A stretch of 64,000 nucleotides of DNA from Microthrixaceae bacterium (lineage in GTDB: Bacteria > Actinomycetota > Acidimicrobiia > Acidimicrobiales > Poriferisodalaceae): contig WTFX01000027.1 in the NCBI GenBank assembly GCA_011523825.1, forward strand, positions 202,674 to 266,673, in the 5' to 3' direction. Position numbers and translations under genes: made by a program. Shown here in pieces: positions 18,595 to 28,244 of the stretch. Positions within the stretch are counted from its first letter, which is position 1, and every line of letters begins with the position of its first letter. The notes beneath the pieces are model-generated. The model was not told the DNA's origin. It saw only the letters and a program-made list of their open reading frames with translations, and did no database searches.

Positions 18595-19548
18595 ATGATC
18601 TGGGCACTGCTGGCGCTGCTGGCAGGTCTTGTACTGCTGGTGGTGGCCGGGGACCATTTCGTCGCGGGCGCGTCGCGCCTGGCGACCGCGTTACGCATGC
18701 GGCCCGCAGTGATCGGCGCCGTGGTCCTGGGCTTCGGCACCTCGGCCCCCGAGATGGTCGTGTCCGCGCTCGCTTCCATTAACGACAATCCGGCGCTGGG
18801 CGTGGGCAACATCGTGGGCTCGAACGTGGCGAACCTGAGCCTGGGCCTCGGTTTGGCGGCGCTCCTGATGCCGATCCCGTTCTCCAACATCGCACTGCGT
18901 CGCGACGTTCCATGGTCGGTAGCGACTGCCGCCGTCTTCGCCCTGCTCGTGATGGACGACTACCTCAGCCGGCTCGAAGGCGGGCTGCTGGCAGTGCTCA
19001 TGGTGATCACGCTGGTGTGGCTGATCCGTACGTCGCGTGATGACGAACGGCTGCCTGATGCCGGCGGCGCTCCCGGCTCCACCGCACGAGATGCCGGGGC
19101 GGCATGGCGCAATCTGGCGCGGGCGGTCTTGGGCCTCGGCGGTGTGATCGTCGGCGCGCAGCTCGCCGTGGAAGGCGCTATCGCGCTTGCCCAGCACTGG
19201 AATCTGAGCGGCGGCTTCATCGGCTTTTCGATCGTGGCCCTCGGTACGTCGTTGCCGGAGGTGGCAACGGTGATAGCCGCCGCCCGCAAGGGCCATACCG
19301 AGCTGATCGTGGGCAACCTGTTCGGCTCGAACGTCTTCAACAGCCTCGCCGTGGGAGGGGCAGTGGGTCTCGTGGGCGCCGGCGCCATCGACGACCCGTC
19401 GCTGACCGGCCTCGGCATCGGGGCAATGATGGCGGTGGTGCTGCTGGCGTATCTGGGTGCATTGGTGGGCAAGCGTGCGGGGCGTATCGACGGCTTCGGC
19501 CTGCTCGCCATCTACGTCGCTGCGATGATCCTGCTGGGCACGAGTTGA
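18595..19548 (+). CDS. Calcium/sodium antiporter (CaCA superfamily, YrbG type)
   Basis: 317 residues, about ten transmembrane helices in two homologous halves. The alpha-repeat motifs are GFGTSAPEMVVS with GNIVGSNVANL in the first half and ALGTSLPEVATV with GNLFGSNVFNS in the second; their acidic residues form the ion-binding site. A charged cytoplasmic loop (about residues 142-165) separates the halves. It exchanges cations across the cytoplasmic membrane. It follows the dehydratase by 42 bp on the same strand but has no obvious functional link. Confidence 0.92.
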   Translation: MIWALLALLAGLVLLVVAGDHFVAGASRLATALRMRPAVIGAVVLGFGTSAPEMVVSALASINDNPALGVGNIVGSNVANLSLGLGLAALLMPIPFSNIALRRDVPWSVATAAVFALLVMDDYLSRLEGGLLAVLMVITLVWLIRTSRDDERLPDAGGAPGSTARDAGAAWRNLARAVLGLGGVIVGAQLAVEGAIALAQHWNLSGGFIGFSIVALGTSLPEVATVIAAARKGHTELIVGNLFGSNVFNSLAVGGAVGLVGAGAIDDPSLTGLGIGAMMAVVLLAYLGALVGKRAGRIDGFGLLAIYVAAMILLGTS

Positions 19549-19608
19549 GCGCTGCTCGCACCACCCGGCCGTGACTCGCCAGAGCGACTGGGGGCGTGAC
19601 CGCGCTTG

Positions 19609-20994
19609 CTAGCGCCCGCCTGGCGCCAGGCCGCGCTGCCAGATCCACAGCAGCACGATGCCGATAAGCGAGCAGGCGGCTGCCGCGTAGAAGGCGCCGA
19701 CGGTAGCGCCCACCACAGCCGCAGTCACGCCGAGGACGGGCCCGCCGAACCCCGCTGCGAGCTCGAAGAACATTGTGAAGGTGCTCACAGCGCGGGCACG
19801 TTCATACGGAGGCACACCGTCGACTGCGGCGACCATGAGTGCGGGGTACAGCAGTGACCCGCCGAGGGCCAGTACCACCACGCCGACGTACAAGCCCAAG
19901 GGCGTGACGAACGTGCCGATGATCGCCATGCCCAGTGCAGCGCCTGTCAGGGCGAGCGTCGCCGTCCTGCGAGTACCGAGGCGGTCGGGCAGCTTGCGCC
20001 CAATCATCCTGACCACCAGCACGAGCACGCCGTACACGGCAAAGACGGGTCCGAAATCGCCGAGATTCTGCTCTTCCGCCAGCTTCGGCAGGTAACCCTG
20101 CAGCGCCGGGAAGATGATGATGCCCATCGCGAGCACGGTCCCAGGCCAGATCGCGGAGCGGTAGAACAACCGGCTCATGAGCGTGGCCCCCTGGCCGTGC
20201 GGCACGCCAGCCGGCGCCGGGGTCGGCGACTCGTCAGTTCCGATCACCTCGAACACCGTGGGCTGCGCGGCGCTCGGCAGTCGGCGGGCCCGGAAGGAGC
20301 CCTCGACGGCGGACGGCGAGATCGCCTGGCCGTTCGGGGGCGGAATCGGCATCAAGAGCGATTCCTCGCGGGGCAGCAGTGTGCCGATTGCCGCCGCAGC
20401 CAGCATGAGGGTGCCGGACACCACGAATGCCACGTCGAAGCCGTCCATCGAGGTCGAGGTGTCTCCCCATTCCCGCGCTGCCTCCCCGACCCATGGGCCG
20501 ATTGCCATTCCCCCGTAGATCGCCACCGAGAACCAGCTGAGGGCTTCCCCGCGCCGGTGCTCGGGCGCCAAGTCGCTCACCATGGCTGCGCTGCCGACGA
20601 AGAAGGCACCCTGAAACGCCCCGATGAGCAGGCGCATCGCCAAGATGACGATGTACGTGTCCGCCCAGACGTGCCCGAACGTGGTCAGGGCCGTCAAGAA
20701 ACAGCCGGACACCACCAAGAATCGTCGGCCCCTCTGATCGCCGAGGATGCCGATTGTCGGCCGGGCGGCAATCGCCGTGACTGCAAACACGCTGATCGCA
20801 AAGCCGACTGCCACATCGCCGCCGCCGGTCCGCTCGACCACCAGCAGGGAGATGAGCGGCAGCAGCGTCGAGAACGAGACAGCCGAGAAGAAGGCACTGA
20901 TGTTCAGGATGAGAAACGCCGGGCTGAACAGGCGCGACGGCTCGCCAAGGGGCGGCGCAGCGACTGGCGTCGCCGGAATCGTCGTCTGGGACAT
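19609..20994 (-). CDS. MFS transporter
   Basis: 461 residues from ATG at 20994; an apparent longer frame upstream is opposite the oxidoreductase gene and is rejected. Twelve hydrophobic segments are expected, split by a long polar central loop at about residues 215-275. The MFS loop 2-3 motif appears as GILGDQRGRRF, with a second copy GRKLPDRLGTRR after helix 8. The N-terminal NISAFFSAVSFSTLLPLISL is typical of drug-efflux/YfkF-like members. Substrate unknown. It is divergent from the molybdopterin oxidoreductase with a 108-bp gap and converges with the antiporter. Confidence 0.88.
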   Translation of the reverse strand: MSQTTIPATPVAAPPLGEPSRLFSPAFLILNISAFFSAVSFSTLLPLISLLVVERTGGGDVAVGFAISVFAVTAIAARPTIGILGDQRGRRFLVVSGCFLTALTTFGHVWADTYIVILAMRLLIGAFQGAFFVGSAAMVSDLAPEHRRGEALSWFSVAIYGGMAIGPWVGEAAREWGDTSTSMDGFDVAFVVSGTLMLAAAAIGTLLPREESLLMPIPPPNGQAISPSAVEGSFRARRLPSAAQPTVFEVIGTDESPTPAPAGVPHGQGATLMSRLFYRSAIWPGTVLAMGIIIFPALQGYLPKLAEEQNLGDFGPVFAVYGVLVLVVRMIGRKLPDRLGTRRTATLALTGAALGMAIIGTFVTPLGLYVGVVVLALGGSLLYPALMVAAVDGVPPYERARAVSTFTMFFELAAGFGGPVLGVTAAVVGATVGAFYAAAACSLIGIVLLWIWQRGLAPGGR

Positions 20995-21102
20995 AGGGCG
21001 ATGGCCTCGATCACGCTCCACCCGCAATTCGATGCGAGCGAGCGGGTTCCGGTACGCCATGCTAGGGGCGATGGCTGAAACGCCGCCGGGAATTCTCGGC
21101 CG

Positions 21103-23259
21103 ATGACCGACGCACCGACCGTCGTACGCGGGGCCTGCCATCACGACTGCCCGGATACCTGCGCGTGGGAGGTGACGGTCCGCGACGGCGTCGCAGTACA
21201 CCTGCGGGGCGACCCGACTCAGCCCTTCACCGACGGCCAGCTCTGCCCCAAGGTGAACCCCTTCCTGGATCGGGTGTACCACCCCGACCGGCTGTTGCGG
21301 CCGTTGCGGCGAGTCGGGCCTAAGGGCGAGGGCCGCTTCGAGCCGATCGACTGGGATGCCGCAATTGCCGAGATCGCTGAACGGATCGGCGCCGCTGTGG
21401 CACGGCACGGCGGCGAGGCTGTGCTGCCTTACTCGCTCGACGGCACCCAGGGGCTCGTGCAGAAGGGCGTACTGGCCGATCGGTTCTTCGCAGCGATCGG
21501 GGCCACGCGGCTGAACCGGCACATCTGCGGTGTGACCGCCTGGCACGGCGCCGCCGATGTGCTGGGCATGCCGCTCGGAGCGGATCCCACCGAGATTGCG
21601 AGCGCCCGCACCATCGTGCTGTGGGGCACCAACACGCTGCTCACCAACCGGCACCTGTGGCCCTACATCGAGTCGGCCCGGGCCGGCGGGGCGATGGTCA
21701 TCGTCGTCGACCCGGTCTCGACGATGACTGCTCAGCGGTCCGACTGGCATATTCAGCCGCGCCCCGGCACCGATATCGCACTCGTGCTGGGCATGATCGG
21801 CGTGCTCGACCGCGACGGCCTCATCGACGAGGAGCGTGTGAGCGCAGCCGCCTCGGGCTGGCCCGAACTTCGTGCCGAAGCCAGGGCCCTCGGCCTCGAG
21901 GGCGCGGCCTCGATCACCGGGCTTGCCGAAGCCGACATCATCTCGCTGGCTCATCGCATTGTGCAGCAGCGGCCTGCTGTGCTGCGTGCGCTGATCGGCA
22001 TGGAGCACCGTGAACACGGCCAGGACATCCACCGTGCCGTAGCTGCTCTCGCCGTTGTGTCGGGCTCGGGTTACATGCGCTCCACGCAGGTGTACTTCGA
22101 TACGGCATTTGCCGATCTCGTGCCGCCGCCGGGGCCGCAGCGGACTGTCAACATGTCAGCCCTCGGCGCGACCCTCACCGATGCCAGCCTGCAACCGCCG
22201 GTGACTGTTCTGCTGAACTACGGCTGCAACCCCGCCGCCATCACGCCCGACCAGAACCGGGTGCTGGCAGGCCTCGAACGCGACGACCTGTTCACCGTGG
22301 TGATCGAGCAGTTCATGACCGACACAGCTCGCTATGCCGACATCGTGCTGCCCACCACCACCCAGATCGAGCATCTCGACCTGATGAACGCATGGGGCCA
22401 CCTCTACGTATCGCTGAACCTGCCGGCGATCGAGCCGCTCGGCGAGTGCCTGCCGAACACGGAGATCTTCCGGCGACTGGCCGGCGCACTGACGCTCGAC
22501 ACATCCGGCCTGGCCGACAGCGACGAACAGGTGGCGCGAGACCTGCTCGCAAGCGGCCACCCGTGGCTCGACGGCATCACCTACGAACGGCTGGAGCGCG
22601 ACGGCTGGGCGCGGCTGGCAGTGCCGGAAGGCTGGTCCGCGATGACGGAGCGGGCAGTTCCGGTGGCACCCAGGCCGGTTCGCGACGATTCGGCCGGCGG
22701 GGCCGATGGCGCGGTCAGCGCCGGGCACGACGCGTCCGGCGAAATGCACCGCGCCGCAGCTCCAGTCCGCCAGTTGGGTCCGCTGCGCCTCGGTGCACTC
22801 AGCTACCGACCCGCAGCAGAATCGCCGAGTGGCGACGCTGCTCTGGCCGGGCGCTACCCGCTCGCGCTCATGTCGCTCAAGCAGCACCAGCGATTCCTCA
22901 ACAGCCACTACGGCGGGTTCGAGCACCACCTTCCCGATCCGCCCCAGCCCCAGCTCGAGATCGGCGCCGCAGACGCGGCAGTTCGCGGCATTGCCGACGG
23001 CGACCGGGTGCGTGTGTACAACGACCGCGGCGAGCTGTTCACCATGGCCGCCGTCTCCGACCGCCTCCAGCCGGGTCTGGTGACGATGCCCTTCGGCTGG
23101 TGGGCGGGCAGCGCCGACGAGCGCACGGTCAACGTGCTCACGAACGCGGCCGTCGGCGGCCGCGACCCTGATGTCGGTTCGGCCGCATTCCACGACACCC
23201 TCGTCGAAGTGGAGCCTGCCCCGGGTACACGGCAAACAGCCGATGACTCACCGTCGTAG
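21103..23259 (+). CDS. Molybdopterin-dependent oxidoreductase (DMSO-reductase family)
   Basis: 718 residues. The N-terminal 4Fe-4S motif is C-HHD-C-PDT-C and, about 25 residues on, QLCPK. Bis-MGD binding segments include WGTNTLLTNRHLWP, VVDPVSTMTAQ, LNYGCNPA and the C-terminal dinucleotide-binding beta-barrel (VRVYNDRGELF). The short form without a Tat signal at the N-terminus suggests a cytoplasmic enzyme. A low-complexity Ala/Gly-rich segment of about 45 residues (around 525-575) interrupts the C-terminal region. No partner Fe-S or membrane subunit is adjacent. The following acyl-CoA ligase starts 12 bp downstream. Confidence 0.88.
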   Translation: MTDAPTVVRGACHHDCPDTCAWEVTVRDGVAVHLRGDPTQPFTDGQLCPKVNPFLDRVYHPDRLLRPLRRVGPKGEGRFEPIDWDAAIAEIAERIGAAVARHGGEAVLPYSLDGTQGLVQKGVLADRFFAAIGATRLNRHICGVTAWHGAADVLGMPLGADPTEIASARTIVLWGTNTLLTNRHLWPYIESARAGGAMVIVVDPVSTMTAQRSDWHIQPRPGTDIALVLGMIGVLDRDGLIDEERVSAAASGWPELRAEARALGLEGAASITGLAEADIISLAHRIVQQRPAVLRALIGMEHREHGQDIHRAVAALAVVSGSGYMRSTQVYFDTAFADLVPPPGPQRTVNMSALGATLTDASLQPPVTVLLNYGCNPAAITPDQNRVLAGLERDDLFTVVIEQFMTDTARYADIVLPTTTQIEHLDLMNAWGHLYVSLNLPAIEPLGECLPNTEIFRRLAGALTLDTSGLADSDEQVARDLLASGHPWLDGITYERLERDGWARLAVPEGWSAMTERAVPVAPRPVRDDSAGGADGAVSAGHDASGEMHRAAAPVRQLGPLRLGALSYRPAAESPSGDAALAGRYPLALMSLKQHQRFLNSHYGGFEHHLPDPPQPQLEIGAADAAVRGIADGDRVRVYNDRGELFTMAAVSDRLQPGLVTMPFGWWAGSADERTVNVLTNAAVGGRDPDVGSAAFHDTLVEVEPAPGTRQTADDSPS

Positions 23260-23271
23260 CCTGCAACGGCC

Positions 23272-24774
23272 ATGAACCTCGCTGAGCTGCTCGAGCGATT
23301 CCCTCGCGACGACGCCGTTGTACTTGTCGATCGCTCAGCCACACCGCCCGAGCAAGTCACCGCATCGGCCCTGCGCGAACGGGCGCTGCGATGCGGGGCA
23401 GGTCTTGCCGCCCGCGGGCTGGCGCCGTTCACCCGCATCGGTCTGCTCGCGGCGAATTGCGGTCAGTACTACGACGTGATGTTCGGCGCCCCGGCAGCAG
23501 GGCTCGTCTTCGTGCCGCTGAACACCCGGCTTCCCGCCGAGACGCAGGCCTACATCCTCGAGGACGCCGACGTGCGGCTGGTCATCTCCGATGCCGAGCA
23601 CGCGCCATTGGTCCCGCCGGACATGCCGCACATCATCATCGGCACCGCCGAATGGGATGCCTTGGTGGCCCATGAGCCGTTGAGCGCGGCAACCGCCGTG
23701 GACGGCGACGACATCGCGGTGCAGATCTACACCTCGGGTTCGACCGGGCGGCCCAAGGGCGTGCTGCTGACCCACCGCAACGTCACCTTTACGGTCCTTG
23801 AATACGGCGCGGCGATGCCGGGCGAGGTGATGCTGGTCTCGGCCCCGCTGTACCACAAGAACGCTTCGATGTCGTCCAAGCTGGCGTTCGCGAACGGCGG
23901 CACGGTGGTGCTCCTCGGGGGATTCACCGCTTCGGGCTACATCGAGGCGATCACCGAGCACCGTGTGACGATGTGCTCGGGCGTGCCGACGATGTTCGCG
24001 CTCGTCACCGCCGAGATCGCCTCCCGTGTCGCGGCCGATCACGAGATCCCTGACCTGTCCTCGGTACAGCGTGCCTTCATCGGCTCGGCTCCGCTGACCG
24101 AGGCGCTCTACGACGACGTGCAGCGGCTGCTCCCTCAGGCCGTCGTGTCCAACGGTTACGGCACCACCGAGGCGGTGCTGGAGTTCGGCCCCCATCCCGA
24201 GGGCAAGCCCAGGCCCAAGATCTCCGTGGGCCATCAGCACCCGAAGGTTGAGCTGCGGTTGGTCGACCCCGACACCGGCGCGGATGCCGATGCCGGCGAG
24301 CTGTGGGTGCGCTCGCCCGGCGTCATGACCGGCTACCACAACCTGCCCGACGTCACCGCAGAGCGCCTCACCGACGGCTGGTATCACACGGGCGACCTCA
24401 TGACCCGTGACGAAGACGGCTGGTACTACTTCGTGGGCCGTGTGGACGACATGTTCGTGTGCGCCGGCGAGAACATCTACCCCGACGCCGTCGAGCAGAT
24501 GCTCGAAAAGCACCCCGGGGTGCACCAGGCCGTCGTAGTCCCGGTGCCCGACGAGCTGAAGGGCCAACTGCCGGCAGCCTTTGTGCGATCCGAGCCCGGC
24601 CACACGCTCAGCGCCGACGAGGTGAAGCAGCACGCGCTGGCCAACGGTCCGGCGTATGCGCACCCACGTCACGTCTGGATCGTCGACGAGATCCCGCTGG
24701 CCTCGACCGCGAAGATCGACCGCAACGGCCTCGTTGCCCGGGCCGCAGAACTGGTGAAAGCTGACTCCCCCTGA
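23272..24774 (+). CDS. AMP-forming acyl-CoA synthetase
   Basis: 500-residue adenylate-forming ligase activating a carboxylic acid to its CoA thioester. Core motifs are YTSGSTGRPKG (A3), NGYGTTEAVLEF (A5), GWYHTGDLM (A7) and the C-terminal Lys in STAKIDRNGL (A10). The adenylation core is full length; specificity cannot be told. It sits 12 bp after the molybdopterin enzyme and its TGA overlaps the start of the YihY-family gene, so these three form an operon. Confidence 0.93.
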   Translation: MNLAELLERFPRDDAVVLVDRSATPPEQVTASALRERALRCGAGLAARGLAPFTRIGLLAANCGQYYDVMFGAPAAGLVFVPLNTRLPAETQAYILEDADVRLVISDAEHAPLVPPDMPHIIIGTAEWDALVAHEPLSAATAVDGDDIAVQIYTSGSTGRPKGVLLTHRNVTFTVLEYGAAMPGEVMLVSAPLYHKNASMSSKLAFANGGTVVLLGGFTASGYIEAITEHRVTMCSGVPTMFALVTAEIASRVAADHEIPDLSSVQRAFIGSAPLTEALYDDVQRLLPQAVVSNGYGTTEAVLEFGPHPEGKPRPKISVGHQHPKVELRLVDPDTGADADAGELWVRSPGVMTGYHNLPDVTAERLTDGWYHTGDLMTRDEDGWYYFVGRVDDMFVCAGENIYPDAVEQMLEKHPGVHQAVVVPVPDELKGQLPAAFVRSEPGHTLSADEVKQHALANGPAYAHPRHVWIVDEIPLASTAKIDRNGLVARAAELVKADSP

Positions 24775-25718
24775 ACAGCGAGCGCCCCACTGCGGAAGAC
24801 CCAGCACAAGGCACGACACCGATCCGTACGCTGACACGCAACGCACTGAAGATTGCCGACGAGGTCCGACAGGACTGGGCGACCAAGCGAATCGCCGGCC
24901 TGTCGGCAGAGATCGCCTTCTTTGCGCTGTTAGGGCTGTTCCCCGCCATCATCGTGTTCGCTGCGCTGCTGGGCTCGCTCGACGTGCTGATCGGCCAGAG
25001 CGCGGCATCTGGCACCGAGGACTGGCTGCTCAAGCAGATCAGCAACACGTTCGGCGACCAGAACACGCTCGACGCCACGGTCGCTGACCTGTTCGACCGC
25101 TCCGACGCTCGGGTGGTGACCGTCGGTGTGATCGTGGCTGCCTACGCGTCGTCGCGCGGCTTCATCGCTGTGGTGCGTGCCTTGAACGTCACACGCGGCC
25201 ACCAAGGCGCTCGCAGCTGGCTGTCGACCCGACTGGTGGGCTTCGCCCTGACGTTCCTGACGCTGGTGGTTGCTGTCGTCGTGGCGACGATGGTGGTGGT
25301 CGGACCACTGTTCGGCGGGGGTACCGAGCTTGCGGACCGGCTGGGCGCGGGAAGCTCGTTCAGCACAGCGTGGGACTGGCTCCGCTGGCCCGTGGTGTTC
25401 ATCGCCGTTGTCGCCTGGGCGGCCACGGTGTACCGGATCGCCCCACGCCACAAGCTGCGCTGGCGGCGAGAGGTCCCCGGGGCGCTGCTGGCAACCGGGT
25501 GGTGGCTGGCGGTGTCGGGTGGCTTCGGCGCCTACCTGCAACTCGCGTCCAATGGCGTCAATGCCGTCTTCGGTCTGCTCGGCGGCGCACTCAGCCTGCT
25601 GCTGTGGCTCTACCTGCTGGCAATGGGCCTCCTCGCCGGCGCCGAGCTCAACAGCCTCCTCGACCGCCACCGCTCACAGGCCTTCGACTCGCGGGCATGT
25701 TCCGGGCCGCTCTCCTAG
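24771..25718 (+). CDS. YihY/BrkB-family inner-membrane protein, probable CTG start
   Basis: About six transmembrane helices and the family's conserved segment VVTVGVIVAAYASSRGFIAVVRALN. The first ATG/GTG/TTG-type start in frame is GTG at 24954, which falls inside the first membrane helix and would remove LSAEIAFFALLGLFPAIIV, the family's N-terminal core. Reading upstream the frame stays open to a TGA at 24762. A CTG at 24771 overlaps the ligase stop as CTGA, matching the GTGA/ATGA couplings seen elsewhere in this window, with GAAAG about 10 bp upstream. That start gives 315 residues. Function unknown; the family is often misnamed ribonuclease BN. Confidence 0.8.
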   Translation: MNSERPTAEDPAQGTTPIRTLTRNALKIADEVRQDWATKRIAGLSAEIAFFALLGLFPAIIVFAALLGSLDVLIGQSAASGTEDWLLKQISNTFGDQNTLDATVADLFDRSDARVVTVGVIVAAYASSRGFIAVVRALNVTRGHQGARSWLSTRLVGFALTFLTLVVAVVVATMVVVGPLFGGGTELADRLGAGSSFSTAWDWLRWPVVFIAVVAWAATVYRIAPRHKLRWRREVPGALLATGWWLAVSGGFGAYLQLASNGVNAVFGLLGGALSLLLWLYLLAMGLLAGAELNSLLDRHRSQAFDSRACSGPLS

Positions 25719-25728
25719 GGTGGCGCGC

Positions 25729-26514
25729 ATGTGGATTCGTCTCCGTCAGATTGCTGTTACTACTGCCGACCTGGCCCAGACCTCGGCGGACATTCAGAGT
25801 GTCCTCGGCGTTGAGCCGTGCTTCACCGATCCCGGTGTCGGCATCTTCGGCCTCAAGAACGTGCTCTGGCCGGTGGGCACGCAGTTCCTCGAGTGCGTCA
25901 CGCCGATTCAGGAAGACACTGCTGCCGGCCGGTACCAGCAGCGGCGAGGCGGCGACACCGGCTACATGGTCATCACCCAGGTCAGCGACGTTGCTGCGCG
26001 CCGTGCCCACGTCGACGAGATGGGCATCCGGATCGCATTCGAGATGAACTTCCCCGAAGAAGGCCATGTCGACATGCAGTTGCACCCGGCTGACACCGGT
26101 GGCGCGTTCTTCGAGATGGATCAGATGACCGGCCCAACCGGCGACGCTGTCGGCGGTGCCTGGACGCCTGCCGGCTCCTACTGGGAGCCCTACGTCTGCA
26201 CCGATCGGGTGAGCAGCATCGCCGCCGCCGAGCTGCAGAGCCCTGATCCGCAGCGGTTGGCCGAGCGCTGGAGCCAGATCGCGCAGATCGACCTTGAGGC
26301 CGATGCCGACGGCCACCCCACGATCCAACTCGACAACGCCACGTTGAGGTTCGTGCCCGAGGTCGATGGCCGCGGCGAAGGCCTCGGCGGAATCGATGTC
26401 ACAACCGTCGACCGCGAGGCGGTGCTGGCTGGTGCCCACGCACGCGACTGCTACGTCAACGACTGCCAAGTCGCGCTCGCCGGACTGCGGGTGAACCTCA
26501 TCGACGTCGACTGA
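25729..26514 (+). CDS. VOC-family (glyoxalase-like) protein
   Basis: 261 residues from ATG at 25729; GTG at 25720 is possible. The N-terminal half (IRLRQIAVTTADLAQTSADIQSVLG, then VFGLKN-like and QFLECVTP) has the betaalphabetabetabeta order of a VOC module, and residues about 145-255 look like a second diverged module (RVSSIAAAELQSPDPQRLAERW). Acidic residues in FEMDQM could bind a metal. Similar two-module proteins are common and uncharacterised in actinobacteria. Ten bases separate it from the YihY gene. Confidence 0.75.
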   Translation: MWIRLRQIAVTTADLAQTSADIQSVLGVEPCFTDPGVGIFGLKNVLWPVGTQFLECVTPIQEDTAAGRYQQRRGGDTGYMVITQVSDVAARRAHVDEMGIRIAFEMNFPEEGHVDMQLHPADTGGAFFEMDQMTGPTGDAVGGAWTPAGSYWEPYVCTDRVSSIAAAELQSPDPQRLAERWSQIAQIDLEADADGHPTIQLDNATLRFVPEVDGRGEGLGGIDVTTVDREAVLAGAHARDCYVNDCQVALAGLRVNLIDVD

Positions 26515-26533
26515 GAGGCCGAGCCGGCAGGCC

Positions 26534-26552
26534 AAGCCGTGGCCCGAGCGGC
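26534..26552. repeat. 19-bp dispersed intergenic repeat, copy 1
   Basis: AAGCCGTGGCCCGAGCGGC occurs here, 19 bp after the VOC stop, and identically at 38764-38782 upstream of the flavin reductase. Both copies lie in non-coding sequence. Two copies in 64 kb is suggestive only; the element could be part of a genome-wide family. Confidence 0.45.
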
Positions 26553-26659
26553 TGCTGAGCAGGCTTGCCGGCGCGAGTCGGCCTACCATCGGCATCCGCC
26601 GCAGGCCGCCGCCCTGCCTCGAGCGGGAGGGCGCCGGCTACACAGGGAGGTTCTTGCCG

Positions 26660-27211
26660 ATGAGCGAGATCGTTGACCAATTCAAGCGCTCCGTCGCGCT
26701 CTTCGACTCGGTGGTGGCCAGCGTGCCCGACGATGCCTGGGGCAACGACACCCCGTGCGCCGACTGGAACGCAACCGAATTGCTGCGCCACCAGTGCGGC
26801 GTGCTCGACGCGCTCGCCGGCATCGCCCGTACCGGCGAGGTGGGCATGCCCCAGATGGCCGACGACGCCGGCGATCCGGCGGCCCAGTGGCAAGCCACCC
26901 GCGACGGCGTGCTCGCCGCAATCGACGGGGCCGACCTGTCCGCTGAAGACAAGTACTGGTTCGGGCCGATGAGCTTCGAGAACTTCGTGGGCATGGTGCA
27001 GTGGGATCCGCTGACCCATGCATGGGATCTGGCCCAGGCCAGCGGCAACCCCATCGACCTGCCTGATGACCTGTGCGAGGCCACCCTCGCCCGGGTACAG
27101 GCTCTGGGCGACATTCCCCGCAAGTGGAGGCTGATCACCGACGCGGTCGATGTGCCCGACGATGCCCCGATGTCGCACCGCTACCTCGGCTACGTCGGAC
27201 GCCAGCCGTGA
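26660..27211 (+). CDS. DinB-like TIGR03086-type protein (maleylpyruvate isomerase N-terminal fold)
   Basis: 183 residues; ATG at 26660 with GGGAGG nine bases upstream (a TTG at 26654 is less likely). The four-helix DinB fold is indicated by TPCADWNATELLRHQCGVL and the second metal-binding stretch WDPLTHAWDLAQASG, whose His residues would bind a divalent metal. In actinobacteria this fold includes mycothiol-dependent isomerases and S-transferases; many members, including this one, are uncharacterised. Its TGA overlaps the GTG of the metallo-hydrolase, so the two are coupled and may act on the same substrate. Confidence 0.82.
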   Translation: MSEIVDQFKRSVALFDSVVASVPDDAWGNDTPCADWNATELLRHQCGVLDALAGIARTGEVGMPQMADDAGDPAAQWQATRDGVLAAIDGADLSAEDKYWFGPMSFENFVGMVQWDPLTHAWDLAQASGNPIDLPDDLCEATLARVQALGDIPRKWRLITDAVDVPDDAPMSHRYLGYVGRQP

Positions 27212-28134
27212 ACGCCGCCGCTGAGAACGAGGCCGGCAAGGCGGACGCCGGCAGCGAACGCGCCGAGCCGCAGCGCTGGCAGATCGGCGAGGTCACCATC
27301 ACGTCTGTCTCGGAAACAGCCACGCCCACGTCGCCACGGTTCCTCTATGACGGGGTCAGCAAGGGCGGCGTGCTGGCGCGTGCCGAGGCCGCGCCATGGC
27401 TGCGCCCGCATTTCGTCAGCGACGACGGCTACCTGCTGCAGCGCATCCACACCTGCGTGATTGCCGCAGGCCCCCACCGCATCGCGGTGGACACCTGTGT
27501 CGGCAATGACAAGGAACGCACCAATCCGCTGTGGCATCGCCAGCAGAGTCCCTTCCTCGACGACATGACTGCAGCGGGCTTCCCGCCCGAGTCCATCACC
27601 CATGTGGTGTGCACCCACCTGCACGTCGACCACGTGGGCTGGAACACCTGCCTGAGCGCCGACGGCGAATGGGTGCCTACGTTCCCCAACGCGGACTACC
27701 TGTTCTGCGCGCCCGAGTACGACTACTGGGCCAACCACGAGGACCTGTTCGGCGATGCGGTGTTCGAGGACTCCGTTGCACCCATCGCCGCCGCGGACCG
27801 CGCCAACATGGTCGAGGCAGTCGACAGCATCTGCTCGGAGGTCTCGTTCCAGTCGACACCGGGCCACACACCGGGCCACCTGTCCGTCGTGATCCAAGAC
27901 GCCGGCAGGCGAGCAATCATCACCGGCGACATGGCGCACACCCCGATGCAGCTTGCCGACCCCGATCTCAGCTCGATGTTCGACACCGACCCCGACGAAG
28001 CCCGCGCCACCCGTCACGAGGCCTTCGGCGACTGGGCCGACGGCGAGACCCTGGTGATCGGCACGCATTTCGGAGGGCCCACCGCGGGCATCATGGTGCC
28101 CCACCAGGGCGCCTACCGGCTCGACTGCGACTGA
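27208..28134 (+). CDS. Metallo-beta-lactamase-fold hydrolase
   Basis: 308 residues from GTG at 27208, overlapping the upstream stop (GTGA). The metal-binding signature is THLHVDHVGW; further ligands are His in PGHTPGHLSV, Asp in ITGDMAH and His in IGTHFGG. The closest general type is the quorum-quenching lactonase/alkylsulfatase-like soluble MBL group. The protein has an Ala/Glu-rich N-terminus of about 22 residues that is probably disordered. Coupling with a DinB-like thiol-transferase suggests thioester or detoxification chemistry, but this is inference. Confidence 0.88.
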   Translation: MNAAAENEAGKADAGSERAEPQRWQIGEVTITSVSETATPTSPRFLYDGVSKGGVLARAEAAPWLRPHFVSDDGYLLQRIHTCVIAAGPHRIAVDTCVGNDKERTNPLWHRQQSPFLDDMTAAGFPPESITHVVCTHLHVDHVGWNTCLSADGEWVPTFPNADYLFCAPEYDYWANHEDLFGDAVFEDSVAPIAAADRANMVEAVDSICSEVSFQSTPGHTPGHLSVVIQDAGRRAIITGDMAHTPMQLADPDLSSMFDTDPDEARATRHEAFGDWADGETLVIGTHFGGPTAGIMVPHQGAYRLDCD

Positions 28135-28244
28135 CGCACCGCTGGCCTTCGCCGTGGCCGCTACAGCGATCGGCCCGCGAGCGTTGCGTCGCCGAATTGG
28201 GCTGTGACGCAGCGGACAGGAGTGAGACAGCCCGCTGAGCCCGC

